The notes: generated by a model not told the origin, from the sequence alone. 64,000 nt of DNA from Myxococcales bacterium (GCA_016794525.1 JAEUJY010000012.1:1-64000); one strand, 5' to 3'. Counted from the first letter of the stretch, positions 19,346 through 31,469 are shown. Made by a program: numbers and translations.

Positions 19346-20662
19346 CTACGCGAGCACGCCGGCCAGCGGCCGGGTGCCGTCGTCGCCGAACGTCGCGACG
19401 TCGTGGCCGAGGCCCTTCATCAACGCGATGAACAGGTCGGCCATCACGCCGCCGCTGGTGTAGCGGCGGTGGACGCCGGTGGCGATGCTGCCGCCGCCCT
19501 TGCCGACCACGACCACCGGCAGGTTGGTGTGGCGGTGCGCGTCGCCGTCCTCGATCTCCGACGAGCAGAACACCGCGGTGTTGTCGAGCGCGGTGGCGCC
19601 GTCGCCGTCGTCGATCGCCGCGAGCTTCTCGGCCAGATAGGCGAGCTCGCCGATCTCCCAGGTGTTGATCTGGGTGAGCTTGGCCAGGTTGGTGGCGTTG
19701 CCCATGTGGTGCGACAGCTCGTGGTGCGCCTCGGTGACGCCGATCTGCGGGTGGGTGTTGCTCGAGCCGGCGTTGCCGAGCATGAACGTCACCACCCGGG
19801 TCAGGTCGCAGCTGAACGCGATCGCGATCAGATCGATCATCGCCCGCGAGCGGGCCGCGAACGACAGCCCGGTGGCCGGGCGCTCGCCGGGGCGGCACAC
19901 CTGGATCGGCTGGCTGACCCGCGCCTCGACCTCGCGCACCGAGGTCAGGTACTCGTCGAGCTTGGCCTGATCGGTCTTGCCGAGCTGGCCGCGCAGCGAC
20001 GTCGCCTGGTCGAGCGACGCGTCGAGCACGCTCTGCCGGTAGTGCTGGCGCTTGACGATCTCGGCGGCCGAGGCGTCGGGGTCGTAGCCGGCGAACAGCC
20101 GATCGAACACCGCCGCCGGGTTGGTCTGCTTGGGCAGCGGCGTCGTCGGGCCGGCCCACGCGATCGAGCGCGCGTAGGCGCAGCTGTAGCCGGTGTCGCA
20201 GTCGCCGACCGCGGCCCCGCCGTCGGTGCCGAGCTCGAGCGACGGGTACTGCAGGCCCTCGCTGAGGATCGGCGCCAGCACCTGATCGACCGACGTGCCG
20301 TTGAGGATGTCGGCGTTGGCGGTCTTGCGGACGTGGGTGGCGGTCAGGAACGAGCCAGTGCCGGCCGCGTGATCGCCGCCGCCCTCGGAGCGCCCGGGCA
20401 GGTTGCTCACCCCCGACAGCACCAGCGTGTGGCTGGCGTAGGGCGCGAGCGGCGCCAGGATCGGCGACGACCAGCCGGCGCCCTCGGTGGCGGGCGTCCA
20501 GTTGCTCATGACGATGCCGCACGGCAGGTAGAACCCGACGAAGCGGCGCTTCTGGGCGGCGGCGGCCCCGCGGGCCGGCCGCGATCGACCGAGCGACGCG
20601 AAGAACGGCAGGGCGATCATGGCCCCGGCTCCGCCGAGGAAACGACGACGGCTGAACTTCAC
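19346..20662 (-). CDS. DUF1552 protein with Tat signal
   Basis: 438 residues. The N-terminus MKFSRRRFLGGAGAMIALPF is a twin-arginine signal, so it is exported folded. The rest follows the DUF1552 family (FVGFYLPCGIVMSNWTP, VLSGVSN, a GGGDHAAGTG segment). The function is unknown; family members are nearly always paired with DUF1592-type cytochrome proteins in myxobacteria and planctomycetes, as here. It is translationally coupled to the DUF1592 gene upstream (ATGA). Confidence 0.9.
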   Translation of the reverse strand: MKFSRRRFLGGAGAMIALPFFASLGRSRPARGAAAAQKRRFVGFYLPCGIVMSNWTPATEGAGWSSPILAPLAPYASHTLVLSGVSNLPGRSEGGGDHAAGTGSFLTATHVRKTANADILNGTSVDQVLAPILSEGLQYPSLELGTDGGAAVGDCDTGYSCAYARSIAWAGPTTPLPKQTNPAAVFDRLFAGYDPDASAAEIVKRQHYRQSVLDASLDQATSLRGQLGKTDQAKLDEYLTSVREVEARVSQPIQVCRPGERPATGLSFAARSRAMIDLIAIAFSCDLTRVVTFMLGNAGSSNTHPQIGVTEAHHELSHHMGNATNLAKLTQINTWEIGELAYLAEKLAAIDDGDGATALDNTAVFCSSEIEDGDAHRHTNLPVVVVGKGGGSIATGVHRRYTSGGVMADLFIALMKGLGHDVATFGDDGTRPLAGVLA

Positions 20663-22638
20663 GGCTCACCTCGACGGCTGGTGAACGACGGGGACGTGGC
20701 CAGATCGACGATCAGCTCGGGCAGCGAGTACCCGTTGGCCATGAACCGCTTGGTCATGGCGTCGATCTGCTCGGTGGCCTCGATGCGGAACGGCGAGCGG
20801 CCGGTGTACGTGTACAGCTTCTCGACCATGCAGCGGTAGACGGCGGGGTTGTGGGCCAGCGCCTCGACCATGGCCCGGCCGTCGGCGAACGGCGTGCCGT
20901 CGGCCAGCGTGCCCGACGCGTCGATCGGGTAGCCGCTGTCCATCGTGCGGAACCGACCGATCGCGTCGAAGTTGTCGAGCCCGAAGCCGAGCGGATCCAT
21001 GACCCGGTGGCAGCTGGCGCAGATCGGGTTGGAGACGTGGGCCTCGAGCCGCTGCCGCACCGAGCCGGTCGCGGTCATCCCGTCGGGCAGCGCCTCGACG
21101 CCGGGCGGCGGCGGCCGCGGCGGCGTGCACAGCAGGTTGTCGAGGATCCACTTGCCGCGCAGCACCGGCGAGGTGCGCTTGGGCCGCGACGTGACGCGCA
21201 GGAAGCCGGCCTGCATCAGGAACCCGCGGCGCGGGGTGTCGGCCAGCGACACCCGCTGCAGCTCGTCGGAGCCAACCGGCGGCAGGCCGTAGTGCGTCGC
21301 GAGGCGATCGTTGACGAACGTGAAGTCGGCGGTGAGGAACTGGTCCATCGGCGCGCCGCCCTGCAGGAACTCCTGGAAGTAGCGGCGGGTCTCGGCGCGC
21401 ATCGCGTCCTCGAGCGCCTGGTCGTACTCGGGGAACAGCGCGTAGTCGGGGTCCTGGTCGCCGACCGCGCGGATGAACAGCCACTGCCCGGCGAAGTTGT
21501 CGGTGAGCGCGACCGCCTTGGGATCGGCCAGCATGCGCCGGACCTGCGCGTCGAGCTCGGCCGGCTCGTGCAGCGTGCCGGCGGCGGCCGCCGCGAACAG
21601 CGCCTCGTCGGGCATCGACGACCACAGGAAGTACGACAGCCGCGACGCCAGCTCCCAGTCGCTCAGCGGGTGCGGCACCAGCGAGCGCGGGTCGGGGTCG
21701 ACCTCGACGCGGAACAAGAAGTGCGGCGAGACCAGCACCTGCTGCAGCGCCAGGCGCAGCCCGGCCTCGGCGTCGTCGCCCTCGGCGCGCGCCACGTCGA
21801 CCAGCCCGAGCAGCGCGGTGATCTCGGCCGGCGCCGGCGGCCGGCGCCACGCGCGCTGCGCGAAGCCGGTGAGGATCTGGGTCTGGCAGGCGCGGTCGTC
21901 GAGCGCGGCGCAGGTGAGCACGCGGCCGCGGCGACCGCCGTCGATCACCGGGCCGTCGAGCGGGCCCTCGATGGTGACGCCGTCGATCCACAGGTTGCGA
22001 TCGGCCATCGTCGCGGCGTCGTAGAAGTCGTTGACGAAGCCGACGGTGACGAGCGAGTGCCCGGCGGGGAGCGCCACCGACCACTCGTAGGTCACGGGGC
22101 TGGCCGCGACCGCGGTGACGTCGACGATGTGGACCGGCTGGTTGGGGACCTCGATCGACAGCCGCGCCGGATCGGGACCGGCCTGCTGGCCGTAGGCGCG
22201 CACCGCGATCTTGTAGGTGGCGGCGATCGGCGTGTCGGCGGTGATCGACGCGGTGCCGGCCGAGAAGAACAGCCAGCCACCGGCCTGGACGTTGCCGACC
22301 GCGGCGTCGCCCATGATCTCGAAGCTCTGGGTGGTCGACGCGGTGGGCGTGGCCAGCGCGTCGGCGATCAGCGCCTCGGCCGCGCTCTCGTACAGCTCGA
22401 GCGACAGCGGCGACAGCCGCAGCACGTCGGCGACGTTGTCGAAGCCGTAGCCGCGATCGTCGGCGGGGAAGTCGCGGGCCGGCGTGAGCGCCGTGCCCAG
22501 CAGATCGCGGACGGTGTTGTCGTACTCGACGTTGTTGAGGCGGTGCAGCGTGACGCGGCCGGGGTCGCCCCCGTCGCCGTCGCCACCGCAACCACCGACC
22601 ACGACGCCGAGCGCCCACGCGAAGAACAGCCGGCGCAT
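20659..22638 (-). CDS. DUF1587/1595/1592/1588/1585 cytochrome-like lipoprotein
   Basis: 659 residues from the ATG at 22636-22638, with a lipobox (VVVGGC). The domain order is DUF1587 (VTLHRLNNVEYDNTVRDLLG), a beta-sandwich insert resembling a carbohydrate-binding module (~95-230), DUF1595 (FAQRAWRRPPAPAE), DUF1592, DUF1588 (RGFLMQAGFLRVTSRPKRTS) and DUF1585 at the end (YRCMVEKLYTYTGRSP). A c-type haem motif CASCH lies in the DUF1588 region. The family function is unknown. An in-frame upstream extension overlaps the next gene antiparallel and is not coding. TACCGT lies 5 nt upstream of the ATG. Confidence 0.9.
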   Translation of the reverse strand: MRRLFFAWALGVVVGGCGGDGDGGDPGRVTLHRLNNVEYDNTVRDLLGTALTPARDFPADDRGYGFDNVADVLRLSPLSLELYESAAEALIADALATPTASTTQSFEIMGDAAVGNVQAGGWLFFSAGTASITADTPIAATYKIAVRAYGQQAGPDPARLSIEVPNQPVHIVDVTAVAASPVTYEWSVALPAGHSLVTVGFVNDFYDAATMADRNLWIDGVTIEGPLDGPVIDGGRRGRVLTCAALDDRACQTQILTGFAQRAWRRPPAPAEITALLGLVDVARAEGDDAEAGLRLALQQVLVSPHFLFRVEVDPDPRSLVPHPLSDWELASRLSYFLWSSMPDEALFAAAAAGTLHEPAELDAQVRRMLADPKAVALTDNFAGQWLFIRAVGDQDPDYALFPEYDQALEDAMRAETRRYFQEFLQGGAPMDQFLTADFTFVNDRLATHYGLPPVGSDELQRVSLADTPRRGFLMQAGFLRVTSRPKRTSPVLRGKWILDNLLCTPPRPPPPGVEALPDGMTATGSVRQRLEAHVSNPICASCHRVMDPLGFGLDNFDAIGRFRTMDSGYPIDASGTLADGTPFADGRAMVEALAHNPAVYRCMVEKLYTYTGRSPFRIEATEQIDAMTKRFMANGYSLPELIVDLATSPSFTSRRGEP

Positions 22639-22706
22639 GCCGTACGGTAACCCGAGCCGTGGTGCCGATGGCAAGCGATTGCGCCGCGCGCGCGGGTCGG
22701 ACCAGC

Positions 22707-23885
22707 TCACCCGCCGTGAGAAACGTGGGCTGGCTCGCGCCGCTGGTAGCGACGACGGCTGATGCCGTGGGCGATCCCGACGACGATCGCGGTCGCGCCC
22801 AGCAGGTACGCGCCCGGCAGCCCGCCGCCGAAGGCGCACCCAAGTGCGGTGACCGCGATCGCGACGAGCCGCTCGGGGGCCAGCCCGCGCGCGGTGCGCC
22901 ACTGGATGTGCAGGTACGCGCCGAGGATCAGCGCGACCGCACCCGCGAGGAGCCAGCGATCGGCCGCGGACGGGGTCGCGGTGGGGTGACGGACGACGTG
23001 CTTGGCCACCACCGCGTAGGCGATGATGCCGGCGACGATCGGGAAGTGGCCCAGCGTCATCAGATCGCGGGCCAGGACGCCGCGGCGCGCGCCGCGGGCG
23101 GCGCCGAGCGCGTGCTCGGTGACCTCGGGGATGTACGCGAAGTACGTCCACCACAGCACGCACGCGCCGACCACCGCGACGCCGGCGCCCAGCACCGTCG
23201 TGCGATCGAGCCCGAGCTCGGTGGCGGTGGCGCCGATCGCGACCAGCGCCTCGCCCAGCGCGATGATCACGAACAGCGCGTGGCGCTCGGCGAAGTGCCC
23301 GGGGTTGAGCGACCACTCGCCGCCGGCGCCGCGGAACGCCGCCCCGACGTTGAGCGCGACCGCGATCGCGTAGGCGATCGTGCGGGCGTCGCCGTCGAGC
23401 AGGCCGCCGATCAACACCGCGGCCGGCGCCAGCGACGTCATCGAGACGTACGCGACGAACGCGCGCCGGCGCTCGGGCTGCCGCACCGCCTCGGACCCCT
23501 GCATCGCCAGCACCAGCCACTGCACCGCGAGGTACGCCGCGCCGAACCACGGCCCGCCGTCGCCGTCCGCGGTGGGGATCGCGATCGCCATCAGCAGCGT
23601 CGGCGGCACGGTCACCAGCACCAGCAGCCGGGTGCTGGCGTGGCGCTGCAGGTCGAGCGCGGCGCCGGCCCACGTGTACTGCGACCACAGCCACCACGCG
23701 AGCCCGGCGATCAGCGCGCCGCGGCCGACGCCGGCCGGGGTGAGATCGTGGGCGACCAGGCCGGTGATCTGGGTGACCGCGAACACGAACACCAGATCGA
23801 GGAACAGCTCGAGGTTGGTGGCGTGGCGCTCTTCCTCGACGGCGTCGGCGCTGGCGTCAGCAGCGTGGGCGGGCTCGGCGGACAT
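22707..23885 (-). CDS. Low temperature requirement protein A (LtrA) family membrane protein
   Basis: 392 residues with 10-12 hydrophobic helices. The diagnostic N-terminal segment is ATNLELFLDLVFVFAVTQI, followed by FAERHALFVIIALGEALVAIG in the middle. LtrA was named from Listeria growth at low temperature; its biochemical role is unresolved. It is a single gene; a -10-like TACGCT lies exactly 8 nt before the ATG and no ribosome-binding site is visible. Confidence 0.88.
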   Translation of the reverse strand: MSAEPAHAADASADAVEEERHATNLELFLDLVFVFAVTQITGLVAHDLTPAGVGRGALIAGLAWWLWSQYTWAGAALDLQRHASTRLLVLVTVPPTLLMAIAIPTADGDGGPWFGAAYLAVQWLVLAMQGSEAVRQPERRRAFVAYVSMTSLAPAAVLIGGLLDGDARTIAYAIAVALNVGAAFRGAGGEWSLNPGHFAERHALFVIIALGEALVAIGATATELGLDRTTVLGAGVAVVGACVLWWTYFAYIPEVTEHALGAARGARRGVLARDLMTLGHFPIVAGIIAYAVVAKHVVRHPTATPSAADRWLLAGAVALILGAYLHIQWRTARGLAPERLVAIAVTALGCAFGGGLPGAYLLGATAIVVGIAHGISRRRYQRREPAHVSHGG

Positions 23886-23893
23886 CGCCGGCG

Positions 23894-23899
23894 AGCGTA
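23894..23899 (-). promoter_or_regulatory. -10-like hexamer TACGCT, 8 nt from the LtrA start
   Basis: TACGCT followed by 8 nt and then ATG. No convincing -35 was found. Predicted leader about 2 nt. Confidence 0.4.
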
Positions 23900-23912
23900 G
23901 CGCACCGGCCGA

Positions 23913-25040
23913 TCACGGCACGAACGCGCCGGCGCTGATCGCGACGTCGTCGCCGGCGTCGATCACCCGCTCGGCGTGCGCGACCGTGTCGATCACGACC
24001 AACCGCTCGCCGTTGCCGACGGCGTTGCCGGCGGCGGGATCCTTGCGGCGCGTCGCCAGGACGAAGCGGCCGTCGGTCGACACCGCAAGCGCCTGGCGCA
24101 CGTCGGCGGCCAGGGCGGTGGCGCCGGCCGGCCCCAGCTCCCACAGCGTGCCGCGCTCGAAGCCGGTGTCGTCGACGAACACCACCGACCCGCGGGCCGG
24201 CACCGGCACCAGCGCGCCGCGCAGGAGCGGGTAGCTGGCCGCCGCGCGCTGGGTCGCGACGACCTTGCGCGCGGTCAGGCTCCACGCCTCGTAGACGCCC
24301 ACCGCCTGATCGGCGGGATCGCGGCGGAACCAGTACAGGTGATCGCCCACCGGCACCGCCGCGCTCATGATCAGCGGCAGGGTCACCGTGGCCTTCTTGG
24401 CCGCCACCAGCTTGCGCGCCTTGGCCGCGGGCGCCGGCCACGCGGTCACGTAGACCGCCCCGCCCTTGCCCTGGTACGCGGCGCGCTTGCCGAGATCGTC
24501 GACCGCGAGCGCCGCCGCGGTGCGGGCGTCGGCGATCGCCGCGCGGACCGGCTTGGCCGCGAACGTCCACCGGCCCCAGGTGGCCCAGCTCGAGCCCTCG
24601 CTCTGCACGAACACGTAGGCGCCGTCGGGCGAGAACCGCACCGGCGTCTCGAAGCAGGCCTTGACCTTGCTGGTGCACGCCGGGTCGCCGTAGATCGTCG
24701 CGACGATCTGATCGCGCTCGCCGAACACCAGCGTCGAGCGATCGTCGGGCTTCGACACCGCCTGGCCGCCGATCGTCAGCGGGTCGCCGTTGCCGAGCTG
24801 GTGGAACGCCAGCACCCAGCGCCCGGTGCCGGCGTGGGCCGCGAGGTGGTAGGTGCCGAGCGGCATCCCGGCCTGCACGTCATGCGCGGCGCCGTCGGCG
24901 TCGAACCGGCGCAGCGCGACCTCGTGGCCGCCGGCGAACGTGCGCTCGGTCAGCGCCAGCACCGCGGGCGCGCGCGGGTCGTCGGCGTGGGCGGTGGCCA
25001 GCGGCGCGGCGAGCGCGATCAAGCAGAGGAGCGTCCGCAT
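23913..25040 (-). CDS. Hypothetical periplasmic beta-propeller-like protein
   Basis: 375 residues with a signal peptide ending near TAHAD. The body consists of repeating strand patterns with WxxG/DxG turns (TGRWVLAFHQ, DGAYVFVQS, DGRFVLATRRK), suggesting a WD/PQQ-like propeller. The family is not recognised. It lies between LtrA and the PilZ gene with short gaps. A GATGAT hexamer precedes the ATG by exactly 8 nt. Confidence 0.65.
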   Translation of the reverse strand: MRTLLCLIALAAPLATAHADDPRAPAVLALTERTFAGGHEVALRRFDADGAAHDVQAGMPLGTYHLAAHAGTGRWVLAFHQLGNGDPLTIGGQAVSKPDDRSTLVFGERDQIVATIYGDPACTSKVKACFETPVRFSPDGAYVFVQSEGSSWATWGRWTFAAKPVRAAIADARTAAALAVDDLGKRAAYQGKGGAVYVTAWPAPAAKARKLVAAKKATVTLPLIMSAAVPVGDHLYWFRRDPADQAVGVYEAWSLTARKVVATQRAAASYPLLRGALVPVPARGSVVFVDDTGFERGTLWELGPAGATALAADVRQALAVSTDGRFVLATRRKDPAAGNAVGNGERLVVIDTVAHAERVIDAGDDVAISAGAFVP

Positions 25041-25048
25041 GATCTGCG

Positions 25049-25054
25049 ATCATC
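25049..25054 (-). promoter_or_regulatory. -10-like hexamer GATGAT, 8 nt from the start
   Basis: GATGAT then 8 nt then ATG of the periplasmic protein. It matches TATAAT at four positions but lacks the first T. Confidence 0.35.
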
Positions 25055-25074
25055 GCACGGGTGCCGCCCGCGCT

Positions 25075-26667
25075 CTAGCCGATCGCCACCGCGAGCAGGC
25101 GATCGACGACGGCCCGCGCGCGGGTCACCTCGCCCTTGAGCGTGATGCACGGGACCTGGTGCGCGCTGAACATCTGCTCGAGCCAGCCCTCGGCGACGCC
25201 CTGCGCCAGCAGGCTGTCGTCGATCACCGCCGCGTCGGGCAGCGTGCCGCGCTCGGCGGCGCGGATCAGCGAGCCGGGATCCGCGCACGGCGCCACCGCG
25301 TAGCCGGCGTCGGACAGCACGCGCGTGATCGCCTCGAGGCGCGGCAGCGCGGCGCCGACCACGACGGTGCGGGTGGTGCGGCGCTCGATGCGGGTCAGGA
25401 ACCGGGTCCAGCGCACGCGGTCGCCGTCGGTGACCTCGGCGATGTGCAGCCCGGCCCCCGGCGCCAGCCCGCGGGCCTCGGCCGCGCCGGTCGAGATCAC
25501 CCGCACGACGCGCGCCACCAGCTCGATCGGCGGATCGCCGAGATCGAGGGGCACGGTCACGCCGACCGCGGCGTCGACCGGCAGGCCGGGCGCGTTGACG
25601 AACAGCCCGCCGAGCGACAGGTCGAGCGCGTCGACGTGGCTGGGGTGCACGCCGCGCAGCGCGACCGGCCAGCGCACCGGGAAGCGCATCGACGCGCGCG
25701 GCGGCGGCGGCTTGATGACGATGCCGCGGGCCCGCGCGTGCTGCAGCAGCTCGAGCAGGCGGCTGCGCGCGGCCGACGGCTCGGCGGCGAACCGCACCGC
25801 GAACCCCGAGGAGCCAGTCTCCGACGCGTCGCGCGCCGAGGTCACGTGGTAGACGGTGCCGCGGGCCAAGGCCGACTTGTCGTCGAGATCGAGCGCGACG
25901 TAGACCTCGTCGCCGAGCCGCGGCGGCGCGCCGGTGACCAGGTACGCGCCCTTGGCCGACAGCGAGCGCAGCCGCGCCGGCGACCACTGCCCGCCGCGCA
26001 GGAAGCGCACGACGATCGAGGCGGCGCGCTCGACCTCGCTCGACGGCCGCGGCGGCGGCGGCGCGGTGGCCCGCCCGCGGTAGTTGACGGTCTCGGCCCG
26101 CGGCGTCGTGCTCCGCTGCACCGGCAGCGCGGCCCGCGCGTCGGCGAGCGACGGCATCGCCGGCACCTCGGGCGCGGGATCGCGGATCGCGCCGAGCCCG
26201 AGCGCGGTCGCGCGGGTCGGATCGCTGCGCCCGCCGGCCGGCGGCGTCGGCGGCAGCGCCGGCGCGGACTCGGCGCCGACCACCGGCTCGGGCCCGGTGC
26301 CGCGCGCGCCGGCCTTGGGCGTCTGGCTGCGCCACCGCAGCGCGGTCATGGCCGCGGCGATGCCCGGGCACCGCTCGGCGATGCGCTCGTAGCTCGCCAG
26401 GTACGCGCCGAAGAACGCGCGGCGATCGCCTTCGCTCATGCGCGCGGGATCGATCACCGCGACGCCGCTCGCGACCACCCGGCCGATCCACCGGCCGCGA
26501 TCGCTGTCGCCGCGCAGCCCGACGCCCACCAGCGCCACGTCGGTCGCCGCGCGATAATACAGGTCGACCTCGGCCACCGCGGGATCGTCGAAGCGCTCCC
26601 ACGCGCGGGTCAGCGCCTGGCCCCGCGCCCCATCCACCACGAGAAAGATCGCGCGCGCGGACTCCAT
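25075..26667 (-). CDS. Double PilZ-domain protein with C-terminal receiver-like domain
   Basis: 530 residues, no signal peptide. Residues ~1-110 are an unassigned alpha/beta domain, then a Pro/Ala-rich linker to ~210. PilZ-1 (~215-300) has a degenerate site (RSLSAKGAYL, Ser in place of Asp/Asn). PilZ-2 (~330-415) has the complete c-di-GMP signature RFPVR followed by DLSLGG. Residues ~430-530 look like a receiver (TRTVVVGAALPRLEAITRVL, AAVIDDSLL) but the usual acidic cluster is not clear. The likely role is a c-di-GMP effector, perhaps in motility or development; only the second domain is expected to bind the ligand. Confidence 0.82.
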   Translation of the reverse strand: MESARAIFLVVDGARGQALTRAWERFDDPAVAEVDLYYRAATDVALVGVGLRGDSDRGRWIGRVVASGVAVIDPARMSEGDRRAFFGAYLASYERIAERCPGIAAAMTALRWRSQTPKAGARGTGPEPVVGAESAPALPPTPPAGGRSDPTRATALGLGAIRDPAPEVPAMPSLADARAALPVQRSTTPRAETVNYRGRATAPPPPRPSSEVERAASIVVRFLRGGQWSPARLRSLSAKGAYLVTGAPPRLGDEVYVALDLDDKSALARGTVYHVTSARDASETGSSGFAVRFAAEPSAARSRLLELLQHARARGIVIKPPPPRASMRFPVRWPVALRGVHPSHVDALDLSLGGLFVNAPGLPVDAAVGVTVPLDLGDPPIELVARVVRVISTGAAEARGLAPGAGLHIAEVTDGDRVRWTRFLTRIERRTTRTVVVGAALPRLEAITRVLSDAGYAVAPCADPGSLIRAAERGTLPDAAVIDDSLLAQGVAEGWLEQMFSAHQVPCITLKGEVTRARAVVDRLLAVAIG

Positions 26668-26834
26668 GAGGGCCGGCGATCAGCACGTCGCATTCCGCGG
26701 CGCGGAACTGTAAGCCACCTCGACCCTCAGCGTGGGAGTGCCCGTGATCGCTCGGCGGCCCGAAACACCCGGCAGCGGCGACCATGGCAATCCCACCACC
26801 ATTGCCGTGGCAAACTTACCACGCACTCAACAAA

Positions 26835-26847
26835 TCAAGATTCTTGA
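26835..26847. promoter_or_regulatory. Perfect palindrome TCAAGATTCTTGA upstream of lon
   Basis: Six-base arms around a central T, in an unusually AT-rich patch 80 bases before the lon start. It could be a repressor or activator site for lon. It does not match the CIRCE element and is not a clear HspR site. Confidence 0.4.
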
Positions 26848-26890
26848 CCTTCGGGAGTGGAGTACCTGGCACACCGACATTCCCCCGAAC

Positions 26891-26918
26891 TTGCCACCGT
26901 GTCCCACCGGCATAGAGT
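26891..26918 (+). promoter_or_regulatory. lon promoter (TTGCCA-16-TAGAGT)
   Basis: TTGCCA at 26891-26896 and TAGAGT at 26913-26918 with a 16-base spacer. TAGAGT ends exactly 8 nt before the ATG, giving a predicted 2-nt leader. Confidence 0.5.
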
Positions 26919-26926
26919 AGGTGCCC

Positions 26927-29347
<2,421 letters not shown>

Positions 29348-29377
29348 GACCTTGGCGGGTCTTTCGCAAAGCCCCTC

Positions 29378-29394
29378 CCCCACCAGACGTGGGG
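29378..29394. terminator. Short GC hairpin between convergent lon and DUF4157 genes
   Basis: CCCCAC, 5-base loop, GTGGGG. There is no T-run, so it may only weakly support termination from either side. Confidence 0.3.
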
Positions 29395-29461
29395 CCCCCA
29401 CGCAAGACGCGAGAGGATTGCTGGGGGGTGGGTCGCGACACCGCGGGCGGGCGCGATCGCC

Positions 29462-31393
29462 CTACTTGCGGCAAGGCGCCATGGGCACGTCCTTGAGCTC
29501 GAGCGTCGGGTTGACCAGGTCGACCTCGAAGCCGCCGGCGCCGATGATGCGGCCCGCGACCTGATCGACGGTGTTGGCGCTGCCGTCCATGATGGTGCTG
29601 CGATACACGGTGCCCGAACGGACGGCGGCGATCTGGGCGCTGGTGACGCGATCGACGGCCTTGCCCTGCTCGGCCAGGCGCCGATGTTCGCTCTCGGCGA
29701 TGGCGACCCGGGCCGGCAACACGTAACCACCGACCTTGGCTTGCACGATCGCGCCGCCGCTGTGCGGATCCGCGATGGGCACCGTCTCGCCCACGTGGCC
29801 GTTCATGATCGTCCGCGCGCGCTCCATGCCGCCGGTCCACAGCTCCTCGTCGCTCATCTCGACCTGCGGATCCTCGGGCACGCCGTCGGCGCGGTTGCCG
29901 GACGCGCCGGTCGCCGCGCCCTCCTGCGGGTGCTGCGCGGCGATCTTCTTGCGCTCCTCGGGCGTGGCCTTGCGCGTCTCGACCACGCGGGCCGGTGGCA
30001 CCAGGGAGCACTCGCCGGTCAGCGCGAACGGCCGGAGCACGAGGCCGCCTTCGCCGGTGACGCGCCCGCCGCCCGACAGCTTCAGGCTGCCGATCGTCGC
30101 CTCACCGAGGTTGCACTTGTAGATGTTGTAGACGTCGCCGGGCGAGTTCAGGTCGACGTAGACGCCGCCCGCCGCCTTGATGTCGATGCCGCCGCCGATC
30201 TCGACGTCGATCGCGCCGGTGACCTGGTCCTCGACGTTCTCGATCGATCCGGTCACCGTGATCCCGGCCGACGCCACGGCCGAGACGCTGACGAAGCCTC
30301 CCCCGGTGATGCTGAGCACGTTCGCCACGCCGACGCCGGCGCCGAGCTTCAGGCTGCCGGTGGCGGCGGCCTGCACCGATCCACCCCCGGCCGCGCTCAC
30401 GGTCAGCATGTCGGTCTCGGCCGCGCGCGGTCCGTCGGCCTTGGTCAACGCCGTCTTGAAGGTGGCATCGGCGGTCGCGCCGACGCTGACCCCGAGCTCA
30501 CCCTTGAGCTCGCCGACCACGCCGGCGGCGAGCGGGATCTGTTGGTTGTACGACTTCTTCCAGAGGTCCTTCTTCTTCTCGCCGGTGAACCCGAGGGTGC
30601 CGACCGCGCCGTCGGTCCACGTGAACCCGATCGAGCCGCCCAGCTCGGGCAGGATGCCCTTGGAGATCGACTGTCCCTCGAGCTTCGGGCGCCGGGCCTT
30701 CTCGTCGTCCGTGGCGCCCGCGGGCTTGGCGCCGTCGGGCTTCGGCGCGGCGGCCGGCGCGGGCTCGCGGGCGACGACGCGGCTGACGCCGGCGCTGCGC
30801 GCCACGGTGGTCGGCTCGCCACGCACCATCGCGTCGGCGGCGCGATCCGCCTCGTGTTCGGCGGCGTCCTGGGGCGACGACACCACCAGCTGGTGTTGCC
30901 GGACCGGCGCGGCGCCGTCCTGCTGCACGGTGTGCGCGACCTCGTGGGCCAGGAGGTGCAGGCCGAACGGGTCGTCGGGCTGGTACATGCCATCGGCGAA
31001 GTGGATGTCCTGGCCGACCGTGTAGGCCCGGGCGCCGACGGCGTCGGCGGCCTCGCGCGACGCCGGCCCGGTGTGGAGCCGCACGCGCGACAGGTCGGCG
31101 TCGAGCGACTGCTCGAACTGGCGCTGGAGCGTCACCGGCAGCGGGGCGCCGGTCGACGCCGCGGCCCGCTCGACCGCCGCGTCGGCGCCGGCGGCCACCC
31201 CGTTGGCGTCGCGCCCGGCGATGCCTTCGCCGAGCGCCCGCGCGACCGCCGGGTCCGAGAGCCGCAGCACCGTCAGCTGCGTGGCCGGCGCGAGCCGTGA
31301 GGTGAGCGTCGACTTTCCAGGCAGGTGCCCGGTGCGGTCGCCCTCGGAATCGAGCCCCAGGTTGCCAAGGTCGCGGCGCAGCAGCTGGTCCAT
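29462..31393 (-). CDS. DUF4157 (eCIS core domain) protein with metalloprotease-like motif
   Basis: 643 residues, no signal peptide. Residues ~85-215 are the DUF4157 domain: [42 protein letters not shown] and the later acidic [18 protein letters not shown] is a zincin-type HExxH motif. The domain is known for association with extracellular contractile injection systems, as cargo or processing factor. The middle (~230-480) is Gly/Ala/Ser-rich repetitive beta structure, and the end is an unassigned globular part. No injection-system structural genes are adjacent; the VgrG-like gene lies about 20 kb away. Confidence 0.82.
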   Translation of the reverse strand: MDQLLRRDLGNLGLDSEGDRTGHLPGKSTLTSRLAPATQLTVLRLSDPAVARALGEGIAGRDANGVAAGADAAVERAAASTGAPLPVTLQRQFEQSLDADLSRVRLHTGPASREAADAVGARAYTVGQDIHFADGMYQPDDPFGLHLLAHEVAHTVQQDGAAPVRQHQLVVSSPQDAAEHEADRAADAMVRGEPTTVARSAGVSRVVAREPAPAAAPKPDGAKPAGATDDEKARRPKLEGQSISKGILPELGGSIGFTWTDGAVGTLGFTGEKKKDLWKKSYNQQIPLAAGVVGELKGELGVSVGATADATFKTALTKADGPRAAETDMLTVSAAGGGSVQAAATGSLKLGAGVGVANVLSITGGGFVSVSAVASAGITVTGSIENVEDQVTGAIDVEIGGGIDIKAAGGVYVDLNSPGDVYNIYKCNLGEATIGSLKLSGGGRVTGEGGLVLRPFALTGECSLVPPARVVETRKATPEERKKIAAQHPQEGAATGASGNRADGVPEDPQVEMSDEELWTGGMERARTIMNGHVGETVPIADPHSGGAIVQAKVGGYVLPARVAIAESEHRRLAEQGKAVDRVTSAQIAAVRSGTVYRSTIMDGSANTVDQVAGRIIGAGGFEVDLVNPTLELKDVPMAPCRK

Positions 31394-31469
31394 GTGGTGG
31401 AGGCCGGGTCGGCGCCGGATGTGACACGCCGAAAATCGGGGCGGCGCCAGGAAGCCCCTTGCGCGTATC

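Noticed and set aside
20659..23697. 1012-codon frame suggesting an N-terminal extension of the DUF1592 protein
   Set aside because: The upstream part is an alternate frame of ltrA; the lipoprotein signal at 22638 marks the real start.
26842..26872. TTGACC at 26844 as the lon -35
   Set aside because: No -10-like hexamer lies 16-18 bases downstream; the TTGCCA/TAGAGT pair nearer the start fits better.
26811..26880. CIRCE heat-shock element before lon
   Set aside because: GCACTC and GGAGTG are present but in the wrong arrangement and spacing for TTAGCACTC-N9-GAGTGCTAA.
30000..30700. Possible CRISPR or phage repeats in the Gly-rich part of the DUF4157 gene
   Set aside because: Repetition is at the protein level (Gly/Ala/Ser codons) without regular spacers.
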